NCBI GenBank assembly: GCA_026261815.1 | Contig: JAMPIT010000350.1 | Location: 1,302,001 to 1,366,000 of the forward strand | Length of the DNA: 64,000 nt | Direction of reading: 5' to 3' | DNA from: Monarcha castaneiventris obscurior | Taxonomy: Eukaryota; Chordata; Aves; Passeriformes; Monarchidae | In this document: in pieces, positions 13,190 through 25,934 of the stretch | Layout of the letters: each line of letters starts with the position of its first letter | Numbering within the stretch: the first letter of the stretch is position 1 | Notes under the pieces: generated by a model | Databases searched by the model: none | Told to the model about the DNA's origin: nothing | Seen by the model: the letters and a program-made list of their open reading frames with translations, nothing else | Made by a program: the position numbers and the translations under genes

Positions 13190-13840
13190 CCTGCTGCAAT
13201 ACCGAGCCGCTTCCAGCGCTCGGCACGGCGCGGAGCGGCTCTTGCTGCTCTGCGGCAGCGCGGCGCTCGCCGGCAAATAAATAAATAAGTGGGCGAAACT
13301 TTGGGGGAGGAATAAAGCGACGCGATGCTAAATATACCGCGCCCGCCCGCTGCGGGAAGCGGGCTCCTCGGGAAATGCCCGCATAGCCCGAGTCCCCCCT
13401 GACATTGGCGGGGGGAGCGGGGCGGGCAGCGCCCTGCCCGCCCAGCCCGAGCTCGGCCCGGGGCCCGGCCCCGCCGCAGGGGAGGCGGAGGCGAGGCCGC
13501 CCCGCACCGCTCCGCAGCCCGGCCCCGGCCCGCTCTGCCGCAGGTAACCGGGCTGCCGCTGTCCCAGGCGGGGTTCAAACTCAGCTCCGGCGGGCAAACC
13601 GGCGGGGCGCGGGAACTTCGGGAGCCGGGGCGGGTGCTGGGAGTCCTTACTGCCCACGCCGCTGTGGCCCCCCGCCCCGGCGGTCCGCAGCCCTCCCGCT
13701 CTGCCCCTGCGCTCCGGGGGCAGCCCGGGGATGCCGCTGCCGGCGCGGGCAGCGCCGGGGCCCTGCCGCCGCCCGGGACGCCCCGCGGGCCAGCCGAGGC
13801 TCCTCGCTCCAGAGAGCGGTGGAGGGAAGGAAGAAGCGAG
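13190..13840. promoter_or_regulatory. FGF9: FGF9 promoter CpG island
   Basis: Dense CpG, with long stop-free frames on both strands that are GC artefacts. It lies immediately upstream of the inferred FGF9 start and contains the TATA-like element near its gene-proximal end. Boundaries are estimated by eye. Confidence 0.7.
13329..13336 (-). promoter_or_regulatory. FGF9: TATA-like box, probable FGF9 core promoter
   Basis: On the minus strand the sequence reads GGTATATTTAGC, a good TATA match (TATATTTA) embedded in GC-rich DNA. It is correctly oriented towards FGF9 and about 1.06 kb upstream of its ATG. It implies a start near 13300. It is not confirmed by any transcript evidence here. Confidence 0.45.
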
Positions 13841-13849
13841 CAGGAGGTG

Positions 13850-16800
13850 GCGTGGGGGGACACAGGGGTGCAGTGCGAAGTACGTGTTCTCTTTGCCCCC
13901 AACCCCTCCCCCCCCCACAAAATGAAGTTATTTAAAACTCTCGGGAGAGACTCGGCGAGGGGAAAGAGGGTTTCTGTTTCTTCCTATGATGCCGAGAATT
14001 GGTGTTATTGTGGCTTTGCCCTTCGAAAAGAGCTGTGTGAATCAGCAAAGGGACAGAGGGTCTCCTGCATTTGCAAAAGCGTTTCTGAGCAGAGCTCAAG
14101 GACTGGGGACGATGCGGAGCCTTGCACGAGGGAGAGGACTCTCCGGCAGCCCCTTAAATTGAGCACAAAACCTAAAGACAGGCTCTTTTGGGAATGGTGG
14201 GGGGAGAGAGAGACAGGGAGAGAAGGAGGAGAAACATAATATCTTGGGGGCTGGGGGAAGAGATTGCATGGTGTGAATGATGATGTGCACCGCTGAGGTA
14301 GTGGGGTCCGGGAAGGTCATTGGTGGAGCCTGGAAAGAGAACTCTAGAGAAGGAAAATTTTGCAAGGGGGTTAGTTAAAAATAATCGACTCTTGCATGTC
14401 CTCCTGCTCGATGGGCATGCGGTGGAGGGGGTGGGTCTCCTCGCCTTCCCCACCACAAAAGCCAGCAGTCCAGCTCTGACTGGTGCAGCTTTCCTGCATC
14501 CCCCCACTTGCCAATGTGACTAAACACAGAGGAGGGAGAGAGACTAGTTTCCATGTCTAGCGGGGAAACTGCAGCAGGGAAAAGCTGTGTCCTGAATCCA
14601 CACGGACCTTTAGGGAACTGACTCACGCCAGTGGTGCATGAGCCACCCCCCTTTTATTTGACTCTTTATTGCAATTTGAAGGACGGGATGCAGAAGCTTT
14701 AGAGCAGGGTCACATCACTCTAGTTCTGTACAAACCCACAAAAAGAAACAGTTGCTGCATGTCAGTCCATGCATTTCAATACGCAAGAACAGAAAAAAAA
14801 AAACCACCACCAAAGCAGTAAAGTCATTGCTCTCTGGCAAATAGTTCTGAAGCATTTACCCTTTTTTCTAGGATTTAAGGACATTGCTCTCACATGCTGG
14901 TTATATCAGCGTGAACAACTGCAGAATGACTTGGGAAAAACTGCAGAACTCACCATGTCAAAAATCATCATTCTTTATCAACTGGATCATGGCAGTACCC
15001 AGAGGCCCCATTCAGGGCTCACAGCTCCATTGTGTTGGATACTGTAGACACATGTAATAAGAGAGATGGTCTATGCCCAAAGAGCTTATGATCTTAACCC
15101 ATGATGAAAGACAACAGGTGTATAGTGCAGACCCATGGGGGAAGGATAAGGGAAAAACAGCCTTGAGAATAAAAAGCAACAGGCCCAGCCAGTGACAAGT
15201 GTTTGGTGTCAGAAGGAAGTTTTAAGGAGATTTGAAGGAGAACAATAAAGGAGCTTTACGGTTATTAATGGGGAGATTTTTCCATGCATAATGGCTAACT
15301 TGGAAGAGAACATAAAATTGCTTGTTAAAAAATTGGACTGTGGAAAAGTGAAGGTTTATGCCACTGGCAAAGCAGAGGGGAATATTGCCGAGTGACCATA
15401 AGGGCCTCGTATCTGGTGTGCTCTCAGTCTAAAAGCAATTGGGAAAGAGGTTCCCAGCTCCTTTCTAGTGCTTTAAATCGACATTTCTAGTCCCAGTGAA
15501 GAGTATTATATGGATTTTTTTTCTCTAGTCCAGGCTTCAGTATTTTCTATCTTGCACTTCACACCAGCTTACCTTATGAAAAATATCTGAAGGTAAAGAA
15601 GAAAGTATTGATATAGTTGCCTTTTTTTTTTAGAGGGACTTAAATGAAGGCCCACAGGTTATTTGCTATAGGAAGTTTAGTATTATAAAAGTGTTATCTA
15701 AGTTGAGGCTTTGATGTCTGAATTACTCATAAGTATCAAAGCCACACATGAATTATGCAGGACATCCCCAAAATTATACCCATCTGTGAGTAGGTGGTGT
15801 TCCAACCTTGCTTCACATAAAATCTATGTGATGTGTAATATCAAACTTACCCCTTACAGAAGTTTGGCATTGCTGATAGCTGGGGCTGTATTAAAAGCCT
15901 ACAATTTTATCCCCAAGACACTGAGGCAGGAACATCCCTAACTCCCCTCTACTCGAGATTCACACCCACTTCCCTTATACCCTCCTGGAATTAAAGACTG
16001 CATCTGCCACAGTGAGTCATCAAGAGCTTACTCATCAGCTTTATGCAGGATTTTAACTCCTGAGAGCAGAACTGGTCAGAAGGAACCTGCATTTCTTGAG
16101 GAGTCCCTGGCACACATTCTCCTCACATGTACCACTCTAACGTGACACCTCTGCCAGGTTTTAGACATCATGACATTTTTAAAAGAAAACTGTTTCACCT
16201 GTACTCTGCCAACTATTTCAGTTTTAAAATATCTTTTCACATATCAATTTTTGAGTGTCAATTAAAAAATAGTGCAGCCTGCCAAAACAGCTTTTTCTTG
16301 GGTTTCTTTTTTGTTTTGTTTTGTTTTTTTAACTCCCCCCATATTTTATAATTTTACCAAGATCAGGATCTTATTCTGGACCTTTAATGTATCTAACTTA
16401 TTTATTTCCCAACCCTGCAGGCAGAGAACTGAAAGACTTAGTTATTAAAAAGAGAGGTCTTACAACATTCCCATGAAACACATGGCATTTGCCATTTTTA
16501 CTAAAATGTCTCCAGGCAGAAAACTTTTAAAAGGTTCTCTTTTTTTATATAAATGGAGAATAATATAAAAAGTAATGCTATTTTCAGTTTTCTTGACAAA
16601 TAAGAATTTTTAGGGTATTTTGAAGCATGATATAAACCTGGATATTAGACTATTAATTAAACATGTCTCACTTGAGGCTGCTAGAATTGAGACATCAAGA
16701 TACAAACTACTTGTTCTTTAACACAGAGAGATAAGAGCAATTTTAGGGCACAAATCATCTGACCTATTCTAGGCATCTACTTTAGGATGACATGACTCAT

Positions 16801-18180
16801 GCTCTAAAGATGCTTAATTCTTCCTCGTGTATGGAGGGAGCCTATATTAGATGTAGACTTCTACATGACAGAGGTCTAGATAGGACTGCATGAATCCCAC
16901 CTGCTGTGTTATACATGTGATTGAGCATTTCCCCAGAATGGCTGGTGAGGGCACTAAACTATTAATATAGCCACACAAATTAACACTCCAAATAAAACTC
17001 ATGTGGTATCACCAATGAAAAATTACTGAAAGTCATGATTATCAAACATTAGATTGACTGGAAATAAAGAAAACGTGTGAAAACAAAGAAAAAAAGCCAT
17101 GTGATTCAGGTTAACCAGATTAATTAAAGAAATGTCTAGAAGTTTTGAAAACTTAAACTAGAGGAATGTATTTGCTTTCTCACTTTCAGAGGCTGTAGAA
17201 AAAACAGCCGTATTTATGACAAAAAAGATTCCTATAAGAATTCCAGAATTCAGCAGGAAAGGGCGTGTTCTCAGTTCATCAGATTTCCACACTAGAGTAG
17301 TGTAAAACATACAGTTTAGATGGAAAACTCCAAGAAAACACCAGCATCAGTGTCACCATGCAATACACAGCAACAGTGGGATATGTGATATGGATTTTTC
17401 ATGGTGTTATGGTATTTTGCTGTGTGCAGGAATTAGTGAATTCACATAATTAAACACTGGCAGAATATGATCTTTGTGACCATCCTAGGGAGGGAGTTAT
17501 TAGGTTCCACGTTTTAAGACATCTTGATTTAAACACAAAAGTAATACTGCCGTTACCAGTCAGATAGAGTCAAGTGCATTGACACAGGTGTCAATACAGT
17601 CTTTTTGAATGCATGTCCTTGTTGGTGATACTTGAAAGTAGATAGGGTGATGTAAGTATGAAAGCTGCCAAATACCTTTGAAATTTCTGTGATGTGTTTA
17701 TTTGTACATAGCTTTTATCTGATTTTAGTAATGAATTCATTGTCCATTACGTTGCAAATCCCTCCAGCTCAAGAGCCAAAATGCCACTGATTGGAAGGAG
17801 AAAAGGGTAGGAAATCAGAGTTGCCATGTGTGCAGGTGACCGCAGAGGCCTCCTCATGGCAACTAACTTGTGTGGCACGGCTCACAGAGCTGCTCCTTGT
17901 GAGAATCTGTTTGCCACGGCCAGTGTTCTGCCTTGTGCACCTTCCCTGCCCAAGCACACACGGTGTCTCATCAGAGGTTTCTGCCTTCTTCATGCTGCCA
18001 TACTCTCGGTGCTCAGTTGTAGCTGCAGTCTCAGCAGGGTTTGCCAACGGGCTGCAAGGCACCCCCGAGGCTCTTCCTTTGGCTGATATTCTTCCTCTGT
18101 AGATAGATCACTACCTGAAAGAGGAGGCGGCCTTCGTATACCAACCAAGGCACACAGCTTGACCATCGGCTGGACTCTCC
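13850..18180. other. Intergenic DNA upstream of FGF9
   Basis: Between the FGF9 CpG island and the next CpG island. It contains one recognisable ancient repeat (14991-15400); the rest is AT-rich with no exon, RNA gene or transposon that I recognise. It could hold FGF9 enhancers, which cannot be judged without alignment. Confidence 0.6.
14991..15400 (+). repeat. Ancient amniote interspersed repeat relic
   Basis: Matches from memory a repeat common in turtle, crocodilian and bird genomes: an AGAGGCCCCATTCAGGGCTC-like start, then CCATTGTGTTGGATACTGTA, then GCCCAAAGAGCTTATGATCT, GACAACAGGTG and a more diverged tail (AAGGAGCTTTACGG, GGGGAGATTTTTCC, TTGCTTGTTAAAAA). I am confident it is an old shared amniote element but not of its family name. 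It is clearly older than the CR1 copies in the window. Confidence 0.65.
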
Positions 18181-18184
18181 TTAC

Positions 18185-18925
18185 CAGCGCTAGACGGGAG
18201 CTGCAGCCAGCAGCCAGTTCCTCGCCGCCCCGACGGGCAGGGAGAAGGCGCCTCTGGGCCCTGCCCGGCTCGGCCGGAGCTGGGTGCGTGCCCCACTCAC
18301 CGCTCCCTGTGCGCCGCAGCAGCAGCCCCGAGTGCCGGCCCCCGACGGAGACGGTCCGTGCCGGCTCCACGACGGCTCTATGCCCGCTTTCTGGAACGGC
18401 CAAAGGCCTTGAGAGCTTTCCCGACGGACGGGATTACCTCTCCCTCCATGGCACCGTGGCCGCCCAGGACATTTCGTGCCGAATGGCGCCGAGCCCGGGC
18501 CTGCAGCGGCCCCGCGGGGCTTCTCGCCGTGGGCCCGGGGCCCGAGGGGCCGGGCGCGGCGGGCCGGGGGCTGCGGGGCAGGGGCAGCCGCGCTTGTGCG
18601 GGGCTCTCTTGCCCTCTAGCGGGCGAAGCCAGCGGGGCGGCCCCGCCGTGCCCCCGGCCGGCGCTGCCGTGCCACGCCGGAGCCCGCGGCCCGCTCCGCC
18701 GGAGCCCGGGGCAGCCCCGCCGGCAGCGCGGGCGGACAGGCCGGGGCCGTGCCCTGGGACCGGGCCCTGGGGCCGGGCTGTGCTGCGGGCGCCGGGCAGC
18801 CGGGCTGGGCAGCGCGGCTGGAGCTTTCTGGAGCGCTCCGTGCAGAGCAGAGCGCCTGTCCAGAATGCCGCCGGCACCGCGCAGCCAGCGCGGGCAGAGC
18901 GACCCAGCGCCACGGCCCCGACCTG
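18185..18925. promoter_or_regulatory. Isolated CpG island between FGF9 and MICU2
   Basis: Around 740 bp of very GC- and CpG-rich DNA, about 5 kb upstream of FGF9 and 18 kb upstream of MICU2, flanked by AT-rich sequence. Long overlapping frames on both strands (for example 18159-18941 plus and 18434-18931 minus) are compositional artefacts and resemble no protein. A consensus donor, GCG|GTGAGT, sits on the minus strand with GT at 18302-18301, at the edge of the island. That would suit the first exon of a minus-strand non-coding RNA, but this is inference. Confidence 0.55.
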
Positions 18926-18929
18926 CGGC

Positions 18930-21900
18930 ACGGAGAGCTGACGGGCAAGGCCATAAAGGGGCGGTCAGAGACACCGCTCGTCTTTGCCATCCCTTCAGGC
19001 GGTTCTGGTGGCTGACCATGACTCCTTAGCTGGATGGGGAGCCAAAGGGGAGCACGGGACCACGCACCCCAGCTGCGGGGCAAGCATCGTGTGCCCGCTG
19101 CTGCTGAGGAAGGCAGCAGTCGCTGAGGACAAGGGAGTGCCGGGCAGGGGCCACGCAGCGACCTGCAGGCAGCTCCGCATCAGCCCCCAGCTGAGTAGGG
19201 GTGGAAGTGGGGCTGGAGGCTGTGCTTGGGAAAGGGAGGACATCTGTGCTCATGCGGGGTGTTCTGACACATCATAAGAAGATCAGTTCTTTAAGTTATC
19301 TAGCCTGTGTTTACTAAGAATTCTCCTTTTCTGCTAATGGTTTAGAAAATATTTCAGTATCGCCATCTCCATCATCTTCCTCCTTCCCGGTTCCAAATCA
19401 ATAAAAACGTAGTCCTTTCCTACATTATTTTAAATGTACTATCTCCATCTAACAAAAGTTCTTACACCATCACTAGGAATTCTTGCTTTACAAATGTTTT
19501 AGAAAATTCATATTTCTTTTTAAAACTGTCAGTGACTTTCTTCCTGTAGACTTCAGCTTGACTTTATCACTTTCCCATTTTGCAAAAAAATTTTATACTT
19601 TTTCTCCCTCCCCAATTCAAAAATTATTTTCAGTAGTATATATTGCATTTTTACTCTGGCTGTTGTTGTAACCACTGAACCACAACAGGCTTAGAAGTTA
19701 TCCTTTTCATGAAATATAGCTTGTTAGCCATCTAACAGAATTCAGAATTTGAGTTTGTTTTCTTCCTCTCTAAAGCTTTCCTACTCTCACTCTCATTTAT
19801 AATTTCCCACTTGTGGGGAATCACTGATACTTCTGGGGTGACCATCCTCTCTCGTTGTGATTTCTTGAGGTAGGGTAGTAATGAGAAAGTCCTCTGCTGG
19901 TAGTGAATATAGTTGGGTCACTTGGAATGCAGTCACTTGGAAACCTCCACTCTGCTACAGTTATTATAATCCTTTGCATGCCTGTGTCTGTTTCATTTGC
20001 TTAAATGTTATCCAATTACTTTGTTGATAACTAACATATTTTGCATGGTTTTCCCTGATGATTTTCTTAATCATTCTGTTGCTATTTCACCAACAACTCA
20101 ACAGTGTGTAACTGCACTCTGATTCAGTGATGTGAAGGAAAATAAAATAATATATGATTATATACTCATGCTTTCCTTTTGGTTGGCCAAGACAAAAGAA
20201 TCTCTGACTGGAATCTTGCTTGTTTCTCCTGAACTTACTGCTTTTACAGCAAGACTGGAGACCCTTCCCTCTTGTACAGGGAGCAAAGGGGGAGAAGCTC
20301 TGGAGAAATCAGTGTTGTGGGGAACCAAGGGACCACGATTACAAAGCCATTCCCCACAGAGGACTGCCATCTTCTGTTCGAGCCATTTCTGTCTGCCCAA
20401 TCTGAGTTTATAAAGGGACAGGGCAAAAGGTGAAGGAGCAAAGAGAAGGGCCCGGACTGTACAAATTGTCATCAGTGTAATCTTTTCATATCATGATGTT
20501 GTGAGCTACCAAAAATATTTTATATAGTGTCCCATTTGCTGGTGAGGAATTGGAAATGCCTGTGATGTGTATCTACAGATAAGGAGTTTTTCTACTCCAG
20601 ATCTTTGCCATGAACAGCTGCAACCCATGTTTGCTGTTACACAAGGAGTTAATAAATGGTAATAGCTGTCTCTTCTAGGTTAAAATATGTGAAAATCAGG
20701 CTTTCTAGAGAAGGAAAAAGAAACTAACAACAGTGGTTCTGAGCTACTACACAGCCCTCAGTATGACTTCCTCTCTCTGGATCTCAAGGCACTGCTTTTA
20801 TGAGAGTCACCAACACACTTCTGAGTACCAGGCCGTATCTTTATCCCTAGCTAGAATATTTTCTCTCTGTGGAGAAGTAAACAGAAAAGATTCTCCATTC
20901 CTTTGCCCCCACTCCTCAAAATTCATACTGGTTTCCATATCCTACCCTTCATTTCTCAGAAAAAAATTGTCAAGGAGATGAAAAGCTCTCTTCTAACAAG
21001 AATTTGCTTCTCTGCCTTCATAGCTGCTCTTGACAAAAAGCAGCTTTCCCACCCTGTTGTTTAGATTTCACCAAACTCTGCAAACCTGAAATCTGCCATA
21101 GGAATTTCAGTCCCCTCCCAGGAGCTGTTATTTCAAGAGAGCTTAGAAATTCATCAGAGGATCTGAAAAACACATCAGCACTGGGAATCCACAACTAGGA
21201 TTTCATGCCAGAAATAGATGCTGCCTGAACTACTTTGCTTTTTCTAGGCATTGCAGTGAATTCACTGACAGGCAACGGGGAAATAAACTGTTCAGGAGGT
21301 TCCTGTGCTTCCTCTGCTTTAAATATTGCTCTAAGTTTGAGGAGGAGAATGACAATTACTGTCAGGGATTCTCAGGGAATGACTTTATAGCACAACCAAG
21401 CACTTAGAACTCACTTCTGCAGATAGGGACAAATTGGCCGTGACTACCTTGCCTTTACTGCAGTAGCACTGCAGCCAACAAGAACTAAGCATGCAAATAT
21501 TGAGCCATCGGGCAGACATCTAGTATTAGGTATCCTGCTTTTTTTAATGGGGCACAGGCTTGTGAAGAAACACATGGCAAAACCAAAGGAAAATTATCTT
21601 GCCAAACCTCATTTTATGCTATTTGTATAAACCTTGATATGAACAAGCATAAGAAATTTGCTTGAACTTTCTGGAATTCATACCCTGTATTCCTGTAATC
21701 ATCTGCGTGTTCCAGCTCTGTATCTGGGAACCTGGTTCTGCTGCCCTGCTGGGGGCTGCTAAGGAGAGCTCTGATACACCAAGCTTGTAAGTTGCTTCCT
21801 TCTCTAGAGCAGTTCTCTGGTTTTGTCTTCCAGTGGGGTGATGGTGGTGACACTGCAAACCCCGCTCCTCAAAAAAAAATGGAGCAAACTCCCATCTTAG

Positions 21901-23024
21901 ATAAGCTATCACAGCACTGCTCCATTGCTGGAGCTTTGACAATTGATATGAATGCAAGACAAGCAAAACTGAGGCTTTTATCCCCTCAGGTAAAAAATCC
22001 TTTTATAGTTCATCATTGCAAACACTCAGAATTTGTGGGCCATTCTCAGTCACAGCTTACATAATTAGGAAGCTGTGGAAGTCACCACAGAAGGACAGAT
22101 GAAAGCAAAACCCAGGTACACCAAGCACAGGGAGATGAGTCAAAAATCTAAGAACTGCTTAAACATTAACAGAGTCACGCAGTGAATTTCTGGAAAGACC
22201 ATTTGCAGTCCAGGTGCTCAAAATACGTGACTCTTAGCTGTAAAAGTGTGAGGACTGAGGGCTCAGTAAATGCTCTTGAATAGTCATCTCTGTAGATTTG
22301 ATTGTCACTAAATTTTTCCCGCATGCAGATTTTGGGCCAGTAGTCTCCATATTTTATTTATAATTTAAGTCATATGCTGCTTCCATAATTTTTTGTCTAG
22401 TCATTTAAAACATCTTTGCACTGTATTCAGACAAGAGCAAATCTTGGAGGTTATTATAATTATATTTTCCATTTTCCTTGGGTTTAAGTAAAGTCTATAT
22501 AGTGCAGAGTCTATGAAACACTTCAAATTCACTTTGAAACTTTACTTCAATGCTACTCAAAAGTTGAGGCATTAGAGTTTTCTGTTAACAGTGAGAGTGA
22601 AGCTTATTTCTTAACATTTCTGTAAGGTAAAAATAAATCTGTAAGACTTTTAAGTAATTTTTAAGTGATCTCAAACACTCGTTTGTAACACACACAAATG
22701 CCACACTCAAAAATAACCATGCCAGTAACATGCCTTGAAAAAGTAAGCCATTTATAAGCATGTTTTACAAGTGGAGTCTCTCTTCAAGAAGAGAGAATCA
22801 AAAAACTTCCATTACTGAAATAACTTTAAATTATGCATTTATAAGAGCAAATATGAAAAAAATAGAGCCTAAATTAAGACTGAAAGGCTAAGATTCTCAG
22901 AACTGTTGTTGGTGTCTCTTTTTGGCCAATTACATTCAAAATGTCTGAAGATGTCTTACGTGAGTGCTCAGTAAGTGAACTGCAGGAAATACTTGGGAGA
23001 AAATTATGTTCATTAAGATCTCTT
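18930..23024. other. Intergenic DNA, nothing recognised
   Basis: Falls from moderately GC-rich near the CpG island (up to about 19.25 kb) to AT-rich. Short open frames only; no repeat, RNA gene or exon that I can name. Confidence 0.5.
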
Positions 23025-23745
23025 CATAGAATCATAGAACTGTTTAAATTGGAAAAGAACTCTAAGATAATTTAATCCAACCATTAACCCAGCACTGCCA
23101 TGTCCACTGACACTAAACCATGTCCCTGAGTGCCACATCTACATGGCTTTTAAATATCTCCAGGGATGGTGACTCCACGACTTCCTGGGGCAGCCTGTTC
23201 CAATGATTGACAACCCTTTCCATGAAGAAACTTTTCCTAATATCCAGCCTCAAACCTACTCTGGAACAACTTGAGGCCTTTCTCTCTCATCCTGTCACTT
23301 GTTACCTGGCTGCAGCCTCCTTTCAGGCAGTTCTAGAGAGGGATAAGGTTCCCCCTGAGCCTCCTTTTCTCCAGGCTAAACACCCCCAGCTCCCTCAGCT
23401 GCCCCTCACAGCACTTGTGCTCCAGACCCTTCCCCAGCTCCGTTGCCCTTCTCTGGACACGCTCCAGCCCCTCAATGTCTTTCTTGCAGTGAGGGGCCCA
23501 GAACTGAGCACAGGATTGGAGGTGTGGCCTCAGCAGTGCCGAGTACAGGGGGACGGTCACTGCCCTGCTCCTGCGGGCCACACCACTGCTGATCCAGGCC
23601 AGGATGCCACTGGCTTTCTTGGCCACCTGGGCACACACTGGATCATGTTCAGCTGCTGCTGCCCAGCACCCCCAGGTCCTTTTCCACCAGGCAGCTTTCC
23701 AGGCACTCTGCCCCAAGTCTATAATGTTGCATGGGGTTGTTGTGA
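23025..23745 (-). mobile_element. CR1 LINE fragment with remnant of RT C-terminus
   Basis: Starts with the CR1 terminal repeat (CATAGAATCATAGAAC) on the plus strand, so the element is on the minus strand with its 3' end at 23025. Reading inward on the minus strand, the residual frame at 23333-23716 encodes recognisable CR1 ORF2 C-terminal motifs: [40 protein letters not shown]. The end near 23745 (ATGGGGTTGTTGTGAC) is an abrupt 5' truncation. Frames are broken and the element is dead. About 720 bp, the longest CR1 copy in the window. Confidence 0.95.
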
Positions 23746-25916
23746 CTCCTCAATGTCTTTAACTATTTATTTACTTACGTTCTAAGTAAGACAAGGATTT
23801 CGGTGCCTGAGGTTAAGCTCCAACTGTTTAAAATTCCTGGCCTCATCTTTTTGTAGTGAGATTACACTTCCATTAATTTGTGGCACTGTTTTCATGTGAA
23901 AATTTAAAATACTCACTTTACATTGCTTCATACCTCCATGGCCTCTCTGAAAATTATGTCAACCCAGTCTAATCACTACAGGTTTCCTACTTCATAGGAT
24001 ACATAGACATCACTAAAGATTTCCTATTCCATGGATATACAGCTATGATCCTTGCTTTAGAGTATTTGGGTAGTCACAGGGGTAATTCTGCCAGGTTATG
24101 GAGAACAGACATGAGCTGCCAAGAAGGCTAAAAAGCATATTACTTTTTATTTCATTGTACCTTTTTATTCACATGATTCTTAAGCAAACTGAGAAGAAAA
24201 GCTGGTGCAGGCAGTAAGCATGCAATATACACCACGAGACAAAGAACATTTTGAAGTTCAATACTAAATTCTGCCTGTAACTGGCCTTCCCAGCAATTCC
24301 TTTCAAGCATAGCCCTTAGATAAGCTATTCTTGAGTAGAAGGTAAAATTATATAGTTTTTACATCTTTTAAACAGCATTTAAAGCACAGTCTTTACTCCT
24401 TTTCCTATTAAACGTGGAGGCAGTCTGACTCCCCCTCTACTCTTTTTTAGGTGGGCAGCACAGGCATACAGCTCGCAGCTCTTGTGTCTTCAAGGACTTA
24501 GGGCTCACTGCGGCTGCTTTGAGCCTCAAGACTTCACCCACCCTTGTCAGGCTGCTAATGCAAATCCTATTTCTGTCCACTGGCCAAAAATATTCAGCAG
24601 CAACCTCAAACCTCCTGAGGCAAGATTCACACGAGCGGCTCCAGTTTGAACTGCTTGATGGTATAGAACTGCATGAGCTTAACCAGTCTTTCTCCAAGGG
24701 GGGATATAAACAGCTCAACTCAAGGTCAGTTATGCCCAGAGCACTACAAAACATTAATTCACACTGAGCTGGAGAGGAAAAGTTCCTGACATTGCACTCC
24801 TTAAATATATTCACAAATGCAGGCACCCTGGCTCCTCCTAATGCTGATATTTAGAATACATGTAACTGCTGAAAATTAATATCCATTAGGCTGCATTTAT
24901 GGAAAAAAAAAAAAAAGAAAAGAAGACTGTTCCATCTTCAATGGGAACCAAACTGGGTATTTACAGACACAAAAGCAGGAAAAGGCAAAATTCCTGTCTC
25001 ATGAGAGATACAGGTCCCAGTCCACCAAACAAACCACCAGTTTAGACTGACAGGCAGGGATTTCTCACGCTGCAGAATGCTGTCTCATGCTCTTCGGAGG
25101 ACGTCTGTTCCTAGTCACGACAGCCGAGCTGGCTCCCATCAGTTCCAGCATTTCAATAGTACTAACTGCTGCTGCACGGCATTTAGTGTTGAGTCTGCAG
25201 AAACTCATCCAGTCTCTTTTTGCTGACAGTATAAGCTATGAGATTACAACGCCATATGAGCTGTTTTTATGTGTTGTCTTCTGGGGTTTGTTTTCTTCCT
25301 CTGATTGCTTATAATTATTGAAAGGTCCTTACCCTTCCCTGCTTCTTTACTTTTTGAGCAAGATGCAATCAACTCAATTCAATCATCTCTGATCTCATCT
25401 CCAGTTCTGCTCTCAGTATGGAGCTATCTCATCAGCTCCACATTTCACTGCTGCCTTGCCTTTCTTCTTAGTCATGCTTTAATGTGGCTGTTTGATGACT
25501 AAAGCAAGAAATACTTACTCATGTACTGTGTCCTCAAGCTCTGAATCACTGAGCATTTAGCACAAAATTCTAGCACTTTGCTCTTAGGAATAACACCCAG
25601 AGACTTTGCAGTGGGTATTATGACATTTCATCATGTTCCTACCTTTCTACTAAAAGCTCATTTAGCTCTTCTTCTGTAACAATAAGATCCTCTTCAACTT
25701 TTTTTTACCAAATTTGTCATCCTCAAACTATGAGACTCCTCAAAGAACTATGTCTGTAAAACAGACTAAAAGAATATGGAATTCAAGAACAAGACCCTGT
25801 CTCTTCACACCAGCTATGGCCCCTGTGCCATAACCTCTTTGTCAAAACTACCTTCAGCACCAAGAGTTCTGCCTTGCAGCATAGACACCTTCTGAAATGC
25901 CAGGAGCTAATATATA

Positions 25917-25934
25917 TCCTCCTCCTCCTCCTCC
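25917..25934. repeat. (TCC)6 microsatellite
   Basis: Six tandem TCC units on the plus strand in intergenic DNA. Confidence 0.85.

Noticed and set aside
13174..13920. Overlapping open frames of about 200-250 codons on both strands
   Set aside because: FGF9 promoter CpG island; open on both strands because stops are rare in GC-rich DNA.
18159..19083. Several open frames up to 260 codons on both strands
   Set aside because: Same compositional effect in the orphan CpG island; no domain or conserved motif visible. A non-coding transcript remains possible.
24437..24826. A 129-codon minus-strand frame
   Set aside because: Begins at GTG, has no recognisable domain, and an overlapping plus-strand frame is also open; no support as a gene.
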